Of a DNA stretch of 24,930 nt, positions 7,183 to 15,365 are shown one piece after another. The stretch spans positions 1 through 24,930 of the IMG/VR virus record IMGVR_UViG_3300009011_000049; one strand, given 5' to 3'. Below the pieces are notes generated by a model. That model was not told where the DNA came from and did no database searches. It worked only from the letters and a program-made list of their open reading frames with translations. Origin of the DNA: a virus. How positions within the stretch are numbered: the first letter of the stretch is position 1; each line of letters opens with the position of its first letter. Position numbers and translations under genes: made by a program.

Positions 7183-7788
7183 ATGGCCTCCGTTATCGAG
7201 ATCTGCAACCGCGCGCTGAGCAATATCGGAAACAGCCGCAGCATAAACAGCCTGAACGAGGCCAGCAAAGAAGCCGATCAGTGCTCCCTGCATTTCGATG
7301 CGTGCCGCGATGCTGCGCTGGCTGACTTCGACTGGAACTTTGCCACCAAACGCCTGGCGCTGGCAGATACCAATAATCCTCCGCCGGACTGGCAATACGC
7401 ATACCAGTACCCGACAGACTGCATGCGCATCACGGAAATTATGGTGCCCGGTGTTCGTAACCCGACGGCTGCCATGCGCATCAATTATGAGGTCGGCTCC
7501 AACGGTGACGGCACTGGAAAGCTGATCTACACCGACCAGCCTCAAGCATGGCTGAAGTACATTGCGCGCGTCACCGACGTGAACATGTTCGATCCAATTT
7601 TCATGGAGGCGCTTTCATGGCGTCTGGCGGCCGCCATCAATATGCCACTCACCGGTAGCGCAGATCTCGGCAACAACGCGCTGAACATGTACCGAAACGT
7701 CATCCTGAGCGCTGGCTCGCATAGCCAGAACGAATCTCAGGAGCCGCAGCCGCCAATCGATGAGTTTACTGCAGCGAGGTTGTCATAA
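7183..7788 (+). CDS. Tail tubular protein A (T7 gp11-like)
   Basis: A 201-residue protein matching the length of T7 gp11 (196 aa), the adaptor ring between portal and nozzle. Typical features are the N-terminal SVIEICNRALSNIG helix, the central DACRDAALADFDWNFA segment, and WQYAYQYPTDCMRI, all characteristic of the tail tubular A family. The start has GGAG 7 bases upstream. The stop overlaps the start of the next gene (TAATG), which suggests translational coupling with the nozzle protein. Confidence 0.92.
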   Translation: MASVIEICNRALSNIGNSRSINSLNEASKEADQCSLHFDACRDAALADFDWNFATKRLALADTNNPPPDWQYAYQYPTDCMRITEIMVPGVRNPTAAMRINYEVGSNGDGTGKLIYTDQPQAWLKYIARVTDVNMFDPIFMEALSWRLAAAINMPLTGSADLGNNALNMYRNVILSAGSHSQNESQEPQPPIDEFTAARLS

Positions 7789-10259
7789 TGGCTATCAGTT
7801 GGATCCAGCCAAGTTTTGCCGGTGGTGAGATTGGCCCGTCGCTGTACGGGCGCATCGATATGTCGAAGTATCAGGTGGCGCTGCGCAAGTGCGACAACTT
7901 CATTGTTCGGCAATATGGCGGGGTGGAGAATCGACCTGGAACGCGCTTCGTGGGTGAAGCAAAATATTCAAACAAAAAATGCCGCCTTATCCCGTTCCAG
8001 TTTTCGACAGTTCAGACCTATGCGCTGGAGTTCGGCGATGGCTATATGCGCGTTATCAAAGACGGCGCGTATGTGCTCAACAGCAGCAATGTGATTTACG
8101 AACTGGCGATGCCATATGCAGAAGCCGATCTGTTCCGCATTAAATTCACGCAGAGCGCCGACGTGCTTACGCTGGTACACCCGGCATACCCTCCGAAAGA
8201 GCTGCGCCGCTACGCGCACGACAACTGGCAAATCGTCGATGTCACCACCAAAAACGGTCCTTTCGAAGACATCAACGTTGACCAGTCAATCAAGGTGTAT
8301 GCCAGCGCCAGCACAGGCACAATTACACTGACGGCAAGCGCCGCTATCTTCGGCGCTGAGCAGGTCGGAAAACTGTTTTACCTTGAGCAGCCGGCGGTTG
8401 ATTCCGTTCCAGTCTGGGAAACCAGCAAGACCACCGCTATCAACGATGTGCGACGCGCTGACAGCAATTACTACCGGGCCAATACAGCCGGCAAGACCGG
8501 CACTCTACGACCTTCACATACAGAAGGGATGTCGTGGGATGGCTGGGGAGGAACAGGATCAACAGACACCGGTATTCAGTGGGAGTATCTGCACAGCGGT
8601 TTCGGTATTGTGCGTATCACCGCAGCGGCAGGAACAACCGCCACAGCCACGGTGATCAGCTATATCCCGTCTCAGGTAGTTGGGTCAGCGAATGGCAGTT
8701 ACAAGTGGGCGCGCTATGCCTGGAACAGCGTCAGCGGTTACCCGAGCACTGTTGTCTATTATCAGCAGCGTCTTTACTTCGCCGCTTCCACCTCGTACCC
8801 GCAAACCATCTGGGCAAGCCGTACAGGTGATTACAAGGACTTCGGTAAGAACAACCCTATTCAGGATGACGATCGCATAATCTACACCTACGCCGGGCGA
8901 CAGGTTAATGAGATCCGTCACCTTATTGACGTCGGCACCCTGGTCGCGCTGACATCTGGCGGTGAATATACGATATCCGGAGACCAGAATAAGGTCCTGA
9001 CGCCATCAGCTTTTGCATTCAGCTCTCAGGGCAACAACGGCTCCAGCAATGTGCCTCCTATCGCCGTGGCAAACATCGCGCTGTTCATCCAGGAGAAGGG
9101 CAGCGTGGTCCGCGATCTGGCGTACTCTTTCGACGTAGACGGGTACCAGGGAACTGACCTGACGATACTGGCAAACCACCTTTTCCAGAAGCGCAGCATT
9201 GTCGACTGGTCATTCTGTATCGTGCCGTACAGCAGTGCGTTTTGCATCCGCGACGACGGAAAACTGCTGGTGCTGACCTATCTTCGCGATCAGCAAGTTT
9301 TCGCCTGGGCGCCACAGTCCAGCGCCGGTAAATACGAAAGCACATGCTCTATCAGCGAAGGCAGCGAGGACGCGGTTTACTTCGTGGTTAATCGCACTAT
9401 CAACGGGCAGACGAAGCGTTATATCGAGCGACTTTCCAGCCGACTGTTTACCAGTGATGAAGATGCGTTCTTTGTCGACTGCGGTCTGAGCTATGACGGG
9501 CGTAACACTTCAGCGCGCACTCTGACTATCAGCGGCGGAACTGGCGACTGGAGCTACCAGGTCGACTACCCAGTCACGATTACCGGCGGGGCTTATTTCG
9601 TCAACACGGACGTTGGCGCGCAGATCCAGTTCCCGTACTCAGAAACGAATCCTGATACTGGCTCGGTGGTGGCGAAAGAGTTACGTGGTGATATTGTTTC
9701 GGTAACCAGCAGCACGGCGGTGGTAGTACGCTTTAACCGTAACGTTCCTGCAGTCCTGCGCAGCGCGGCCACGACAAACTGGCAGATGGCGCGCCAGACT
9801 TTCAGCGGCCTGTCACACCTCGAAGGTCAGACGGTCAACATCCTCTCAGACGCCAGCGTTGAGCCACAGAAAATCGTAACTGGTGGCGCTGTCACTCTGG
9901 AATCACCTGGCGCGGTGGTGCATATCGGACTGCCGATAACCGCAGAATTCGAGACGCTGGACATCAATATCAACGGCCAGGAAACGCTGCTGGATAAAAA
10001 GCAGGTCATCCCTACCGTCACGATGGTGGTCAACGCCAGCCGCGGTATCTGGGCAACCACACCGGGCGGAACATGGTACGAATATCCGCAGCGTGAGTTC
10101 GAGTTTTACGACGACCCGGTTGATGATGCCACCGGCAAGGTTGAGGTGAAGCTCGACAGCAACTGGGATAAAAACGGACGCGTTAAAGTGCGTCAACTCG
10201 ATCCTCTTCCGCTTTCCGTTCTGGCTGTAATACCACGCCTTGCCGTAGGGGGATTCTGA
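7788..10259 (+). CDS. Tail tubular protein B / nozzle (T7 gp12-like)
   Basis: An 823-residue protein of the length and type of T7 gp12 (about 794 aa), the hexameric nozzle of the short tail. The N-terminal ISWIQPSFAGGEIGPSLYGR and the following RKCDNFIVRQYGGVENRPGTRFVGEAK are hallmark segments of this family. The body is beta-rich, and the conserved TVVYYQQRLYFAASTSYPQTIWASRTGDY stretch lies near residues 320-350. It overlaps the upstream gene (TAATG) and the downstream gene (TGATG), so tubular A, nozzle and the gp13-like gene should be coupled in translation. Confidence 0.93.
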   Translation: MAISWIQPSFAGGEIGPSLYGRIDMSKYQVALRKCDNFIVRQYGGVENRPGTRFVGEAKYSNKKCRLIPFQFSTVQTYALEFGDGYMRVIKDGAYVLNSSNVIYELAMPYAEADLFRIKFTQSADVLTLVHPAYPPKELRRYAHDNWQIVDVTTKNGPFEDINVDQSIKVYASASTGTITLTASAAIFGAEQVGKLFYLEQPAVDSVPVWETSKTTAINDVRRADSNYYRANTAGKTGTLRPSHTEGMSWDGWGGTGSTDTGIQWEYLHSGFGIVRITAAAGTTATATVISYIPSQVVGSANGSYKWARYAWNSVSGYPSTVVYYQQRLYFAASTSYPQTIWASRTGDYKDFGKNNPIQDDDRIIYTYAGRQVNEIRHLIDVGTLVALTSGGEYTISGDQNKVLTPSAFAFSSQGNNGSSNVPPIAVANIALFIQEKGSVVRDLAYSFDVDGYQGTDLTILANHLFQKRSIVDWSFCIVPYSSAFCIRDDGKLLVLTYLRDQQVFAWAPQSSAGKYESTCSISEGSEDAVYFVVNRTINGQTKRYIERLSSRLFTSDEDAFFVDCGLSYDGRNTSARTLTISGGTGDWSYQVDYPVTITGGAYFVNTDVGAQIQFPYSETNPDTGSVVAKELRGDIVSVTSSTAVVVRFNRNVPAVLRSAATTNWQMARQTFSGLSHLEGQTVNILSDASVEPQKIVTGGAVTLESPGAVVHIGLPITAEFETLDININGQETLLDKKQVIPTVTMVVNASRGIWATTPGGTWYEYPQREFEFYDDPVDDATGKVEVKLDSNWDKNGRVKVRQLDPLPLSVLAVIPRLAVGGF

Positions 10260-10723
10260 TGCTTAATGCTCAAATCGTACCGGCCACTGCAGATCACATC
10301 GAAGCCATGCTGCCACATGTCAGACAGGCAGATGTTGAAGAGTTTCTGGCGACAAACGGATGGAGTCCGCGGCGCGTGCTTGAAACCGGGCTGCGCACGT
10401 CAACATTCTGCTGCGCCGGACTGGTAAACGGGGAAGTGGTAACCATATTCGGCGTGGCCCCGGCATCAATGATCGGCGGCAGCGGAATCCCATGGCTGGT
10501 AGGCACTGACGCGCTGGAGAAATACCAGCGCACCTTCCTTCGCCGGTGCGGGAAAGTGGTCAATGCAATGCTGTCCGTTTACCCGTATCTTGAAAATTAT
10601 GTTGATGCCCGCAACCACGTTGCTCGCGTATGGCTTCACTGGCTTGGTTTCACCATTGAAGAGCCGAAGCCATATGGCATCCACAATCTCCCGTTCCACC
10701 GCTTCCACATGGAGAGAAAATAA
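10259..10723 (+). CDS. T7 gp13-like internal/assembly protein (GNAT-like fold)
   Basis: A 154-residue protein located exactly where T7 places gene 13. The N-terminal IVPATADHIEAMLPHVR, the central GVAPASMIGGSGIPWLVGT and the C-terminal NHVARVWLHWLGFTIEEPK resemble T7 gp13 and the acetyltransferase-like proteins of this family. Catalysis is doubtful, since this group is known for virion assembly rather than enzymatic activity. The start overlaps the nozzle stop, and the stop overlaps the next start (TAATG). Confidence 0.75.
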   Translation: MLNAQIVPATADHIEAMLPHVRQADVEEFLATNGWSPRRVLETGLRTSTFCCAGLVNGEVVTIFGVAPASMIGGSGIPWLVGTDALEKYQRTFLRRCGKVVNAMLSVYPYLENYVDARNHVARVWLHWLGFTIEEPKPYGIHNLPFHRFHMERK

Positions 10724-11262
10724 TGTGTAGTCCAGCGATCGCACTGGTTGCTGTAACGGTAGCCTCCGCTGCCGCCAGCGCATACAGCCAGAACCAGCAG
10801 GCAAAATATACGTCAGCAGTGGCCGAGAAAAATGCCGATATCGCAGAGTCACAGGCTCAGGATTCTATCAATCGTGGCAATGCTCAGGCTGATGAGATTC
10901 GCCGCCGTAACCGCCAGGCAGCAGGTACCCAGGCAGCCACGATGGGCGCGACAGGTGCAGAGCTCTCCACAGGTAACGCGCTGGATATCTTCGGCGATAC
11001 AGCTCAATTCGGCGCGCTGGATGCTCTGACTACCGTTAATAACGCCCAGCGTGAGGCATATGGCTATCAGGTGCAGGGGAGTAATTTCCAGTCTCAGGCT
11101 GATGCAACACGTAGCGCGAACAGCGCAGCATTAACCCAGACGCTGCTCACAACTCCGCTCAAAGCATACGGCGCTTATCAGATGGGGGGGGGAACCTGGT
11201 CCCCATTCAGCCAGAAGGCTGCGCCAATAAGCGCGGCGGTCGGAACCAGAACGGGGCGCTAA
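10723..11262 (+). CDS. T7 gp14-like internal virion (ejection) protein
   Basis: A 179-residue protein with the hydrophobic N-terminus MCSPAIALVAVTVASAAASAY and a Gln/Ala-rich helical centre. The C-terminus APISAAVGTRTGR is almost the same as the end of T7 gp14 (APIVAAKGTKTGR, from memory). In T7, gp14 forms the outer-membrane part of the ejected DNA channel. A run of nine G (11184-11192) encodes Gly-Gly-Gly after Met154. The frame is intact in this sequence, but the run is prone to slippage. The start overlaps the gp13-like stop, and the following gene has a strong AAGGAG site. Confidence 0.85.
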   Translation: MCSPAIALVAVTVASAAASAYSQNQQAKYTSAVAEKNADIAESQAQDSINRGNAQADEIRRRNRQAAGTQAATMGATGAELSTGNALDIFGDTAQFGALDALTTVNNAQREAYGYQVQGSNFQSQADATRSANSAALTQTLLTTPLKAYGAYQMGGGTWSPFSQKAAPISAAVGTRTGR

Positions 11263-11271
11263 GGAGACATC

Positions 11272-13800
11272 ATGCCAACAGTACCAACTGTAAACGGTCG
11301 TCAGGTAGAAAGCAGGGGATTCCAGTCCCCTGGACTTCAGGCATTCAACACGCCGCAAACTGCTGATGTGCTTGGTCAGGCCGCAGAGCAATACGCTGGC
11401 GCATTCGCGCAGGCCAAGCAGCGTGCTGATGTTGCACAGGCACAGGATGCATCCCTGCAACTCAGCCAGATTTCCAGCGATCTGCTGACGAACCCTGATA
11501 CCGGCCTGCTCAACATGCAGGGTAAAAATGCGCTCGGTAAGGGGCAGGAGTACACCCAGCAATTCGACTCGAAGGTTGAGCAGATTGCTATGACGCTGCC
11601 GGAAGGTTCCCGTGCCGGATTCATGCAGCAGGCTCAGCAGCAGCGCATCCAGTTCACCTCCCAGGCCGGTCGCCATGAGATCACCCAGCTCAACGCTTAC
11701 GAAGAGGGGCAGTTTCAGGCGACGCTGGCGAACAACGGGAAACTGGCTGCCTCAGCGTATGGCGATAATGCCAACTATGTGCTGTACAACCAGCAGACTT
11801 TCCAGCAGATCGACGACTACGGCGCCGCGCATGGCTGGAGCCCGGAACAGATTCAGGCGAAAAAGATTGAGTTCAAAGAGAAGGTTGCCGATGCTTCTTT
11901 GTCTCAGTGGTCAGCCAACAATGCTATCGACTTCATTCACAGCAATGGAGAGCTGAGCGACACGGCAACAGGCTCCCGTCGTGCGGTATCGGAAGGTGGC
12001 AGCGGTGATGGCGCCCGCGGCATCCGCAATAACAACCCTGGGAACCTCGAGTTCAGCAAAACCAATCCGTGGATTGGGCAAACCGGTGATGACGGCCGCT
12101 TTGCTAAATTCGAAACGCCTGAGCACGGCATCCGCGCGCTTGGCCGCAATCTGCTGTCTTACCAACGCCAGGGCATTGATACCGTCAGCGACATCATCAA
12201 CCGCTAGGCGCCTCCTTCAGACAATAACAACACCGATGCGTACATTAAAGCGGTATGCGCGCAACTTGGCGTGACGGCAGATCAGCAGCTTGATGCATCA
12301 AACCCTGACACGCTCAAAGCGCTGTGCGCCGCTATCATCCATCACGAGAACGGCAGCCAGCCCTATACTGACCAGCAACTTTCTACTGGCGTCAGTGCGG
12401 CAATTGGTCTGTCTCAGCTTCCGACCAGCACCAAGCGCTACACCGGGAACGCAGCATTCGACGCTGCATCTCCGGAGGCGCAGGCAACCTTCCTCCGCCA
12501 GGCCGACCAAATCCGCAAGTAGCAGCAGGCGGAGTATCGAACCACTATCGACAGCCAGGTCCGCGACGCAACAGCGGCCTACATGCGCGGAGTGGATTTC
12601 CCTAATGCGCCTTCGCAGACCGACTTCTTGGCGGCCTACGGTGTGCGTGAAGGTAACCTGCGGTACACCGAGTTCAAAAACACGCAGATAGCCGGGCAGT
12701 ACATCGGCTCATTCCGCAACATGCCGACGAGCAGCATCACGGCATACGTTGACCAGTTGCGACCTGGAACCGGAGAAACAGGCGAGGGCTATGCATCCCG
12801 CGCCGCATTGTTCGATCAGGTATCGGCGGCGGCTACGAAGGTTATCAGTCAGCGCCAGAACAACCCGTTCAATGCTGCCGTGGAGATCGGAGCGTATAAG
12901 CCGCTTTCCAGCAATAACCCGAATGACATCACGGCAGAGGTTGCCAACCGCTTCTCTTCTCAGGAGAGTTTGCGCGCGTTGGGTATCAACGCGCCAATCC
13001 TTTCCAGCGAAGAGGCGGCGGCCCTGTCTGAGCAGGTACGCGGCACCAAAGACGTAAACCAGACCATCAGCCTGTTGCAGAGCATGGGTGAAACGCTATC
13101 GGCACCCGCAATGCGCCAGGTCGCGTCTGCCATTGCGCCAAACAACGCTGCAACAGCCTATTCCGCGCTGCTGCTGGGGACGCCGGATAACCAGTACGAC
13201 AACAAAAAACCATCCATCGCATACAGTCAGTTCATTGGCTACAAGCCGACCATGAACAAGTACGACGTATCGAAGGTGATCCTGGCCGGTGACCAGTTGC
13301 TGAACCCGACGAAGGCAATGAAAGATGCTGGCATTACTCCGGTCCAGTTGCCGAGCGAAGATAAGCTTAAGCGCGCATTCGACGATCAGGTTGGTAACTC
13401 GTTCGCCAATAACCCACAGGCGCGCCAGCTGAGCTACAACCTTTTCAAAGCCGCTTATGCAGGGATCGCTTATCAGTCAGGCGATGCCACCATGACCCGC
13501 ACTGATGCAGCCAACTCAGATGTAGTGGAGAAGGCAGCGCAGTACGCCACAGGGGGAGTATACAAGGGATTCAATGGTGGAGATGTGGTAATGCCGTTCG
13601 GCATGGACAAATCCACCTTCAAGGACCGCTACACCGCATCTGCGCAGCAGGCTCTGAAAGATGCCGGGCTGAATGTCAACGCCGCATCAAACTTCACCCC
13701 GGTCAATATCGGCAATAACCAGTACCGCCTGGTAAGCGGCAGCGGGCGCTGGGCGACGGATCCGAAAACCAATGAAGCTATCGTCGTGAGGGTCGAATAA
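11272..13800 (+). pseudogene. gp15-like internal virion protein with embedded lytic domain, interrupted by two in-frame TAG codons
   Basis: One reading frame of 842 codons runs from ATG 11272 (strong AAGGAG) to TAA 13800. It is broken only by TAG at 12205-12207 (codon 312) and TAG at 12520-12522 (codon 417); no frameshift is needed. Residues 1-240 are a coiled, Gln-rich internal-virion region. Residues 240-350 resemble the virion lytic domain called structural protein P5-like (GIRNNNPGNLEF, then FETPEHGIRALGRNLLSYQR). The first TAG falls in IINR-stop-APPSDNN, where I recall the family having Trp (TGG). The second lies in RK-stop-QQAEY, possibly a former CAG. The remaining 425 codons form the long C-terminal domain. 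By position it equals T7 gp15, the periplasmic tube subunit. Either it is a broken gene, or it is read through by amber suppression. Confidence 0.82.
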
Positions 13801-15365
13801 TGTCTGATGTATTTTCTCTGGCTCCGGAAGGCCAGGCGTGGACCGACGATAAAACAGCAGCCAACCCTGCACGACCAGAAGACTATGAGCCGACATTCTT
13901 TCAGGGCTCAATCGCTGCGCCGGTGCGCGGCGTGGCTGAAGGCACGATCGGGCTCGCGCAATCTGCCGTCGGATTCAGTAAGCGCCTGATCAGCGATCCG
14001 GCATTCACCGCCGACGTTGCGCCGACGGTCAATATCTTCCGCGTGATGTTTCCCGATGCTGATAAAACGCTGAATGACACCTACGACACGATCGGCAAAC
14101 AGCTGCAGGAAGCACGCGGATACGTGAAGCCTGATGCAGGTAGCCAGGGCACTGCTGCTGAGGTGCTTTACGGTCTGGGCCAGTTTGTGCCGGCCATCGG
14201 TGCGACCATTGTCGGCGGCCCGACCGTTGGCGCCGCTACTGCATTCAGCTCTACGTATGAGCAGTCCTATCAGGATTTCAAGGGAAAGGGTGTTGACGAG
14301 TCGACGGCGCGTAATCTGGCAACGCAGCAGAGCCTTTTCAACGCGGCTGGCATGGCTTTACCTGCTGCCGTCGGTACAACACTGGCAACGCGCATTGCAT
14401 CTGGCGTCGCAATCAACACCGGGTTCGGCGGCCTTAACCGTTACTCCGTCGGCGAAACGCTGGAGGAAAAAGGTTACACCGAGATGGCTAAGCAGTACCG
14501 GGTATTCGACGGTCAGGCGATGCTGGTCGATGCGGTGCTTGGCGGCGCCTTTGGTGGTGCCCATCACCTTGCCGCGCGAAATGCTGACGTGCCGCCACCG
14601 CCAGATGCAGAAGCACCGATCCCGGCGGCAGAAGTGCAGAGTGTTCCTGACGCAACCGCAGAACCATCCACTTTAACAGAATCAGCACCAGTGACTGATG
14701 CACCTGGCGCACCGGCGCGATCTGATGTTCAGGCACCGGCATCAGAGCCTGTCGCGGCGCCAGACATCCCTGCTATTAAGCCGAGCGACATTGATGCAGC
14801 CCACACGCTGAATGAGGGGCTCTATTACGATCTGGAATCTGCTCCAGTTCTGCACGCCAGCAACGAGAGTATTAACAGCCATGTGGCAGCCATGGATGAA
14901 GCGTACCGGCAACTGAATGACGGTCAGCCCGTTAACGTCGGAATGATGGCGCGCGGTCTTGATGGTCCGGCGCGGCCCGGCATGCTGGAATCAGCAAACG
15001 AGCAGTACCATGCAATGCAGCAGGTTTTCGAAGAGAATGGTGTCAGGTATGAAACGCCGTCAGATCTGGCCGGGGAGCCACCGGCGCCGCGCGCCGAAAG
15101 CGCATTCACGGCAGCAGACGAAACTGGCGGGCAGGTCAGTGTAGATCCAGATACTGGCCAGGCGATTTCATCCAACAGTTACGACCTGATGGCGGCGCGT
15201 GATATGGCGACCACCAATCCGGATCTGACAATTACGCACCCAGACACCGGTCAGCCGGCGAAACTATCCGACGTTCTGGCTGAATTTGATGAACAAATCC
15301 AGACCGTACAGAACGAATCGAAAGTGTATTCCGTCGCCGCCGCGTGCTTCCTGAGGAACCCATAA
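13800..15365 (+). CDS. Internal virion / ejection protein, 521 aa (N-terminal part of gp16-like function)
   Basis: A 521-residue protein starting on the A of the preceding TAA (TAATG). The N-terminal 120 residues are polar. Residues 110-260 hold alternating Ala/Gly-rich hydrophobic stretches (GLGQFVPAIGATIVGGPTVGAATAF, AAGMALPAAVGTTLA, DAVLGGAFGGAHHLA) that look membrane-active, as expected for proteins injected into the inner membrane. From about residue 265 to 310 there is a Pro/Ala-rich linker, then a helical, charged C-terminus. The family is the large internal virion proteins of T7-like podoviruses. No lytic transglycosylase motif is visible here; the lytic domain is in the upstream gene instead. 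The stop overlaps the next start. Confidence 0.7.
   Translation: MSDVFSLAPEGQAWTDDKTAANPARPEDYEPTFFQGSIAAPVRGVAEGTIGLAQSAVGFSKRLISDPAFTADVAPTVNIFRVMFPDADKTLNDTYDTIGKQLQEARGYVKPDAGSQGTAAEVLYGLGQFVPAIGATIVGGPTVGAATAFSSTYEQSYQDFKGKGVDESTARNLATQQSLFNAAGMALPAAVGTTLATRIASGVAINTGFGGLNRYSVGETLEEKGYTEMAKQYRVFDGQAMLVDAVLGGAFGGAHHLAARNADVPPPPDAEAPIPAAEVQSVPDATAEPSTLTESAPVTDAPGAPARSDVQAPASEPVAAPDIPAIKPSDIDAAHTLNEGLYYDLESAPVLHASNESINSHVAAMDEAYRQLNDGQPVNVGMMARGLDGPARPGMLESANEQYHAMQQVFEENGVRYETPSDLAGEPPAPRAESAFTAADETGGQVSVDPDTGQAISSNSYDLMAARDMATTNPDLTITHPDTGQPAKLSDVLAEFDEQIQTVQNESKVYSVAAACFLRNP

Noticed and set aside
12271-12522. Separate 83-codon gene between the two TAG codons
   Set aside because: It is in the same frame as the sequence before and after, starts at a GTG without a ribosome binding site, and continues a conserved protein. 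It is the middle piece of the interrupted gp15-like gene.
12583-13800. Independent 405-aa protein
   Set aside because: The first ATG lies 20 codons inside the continuing frame without a Shine-Dalgarno sequence. It is the C-terminal part of the same interrupted gene.
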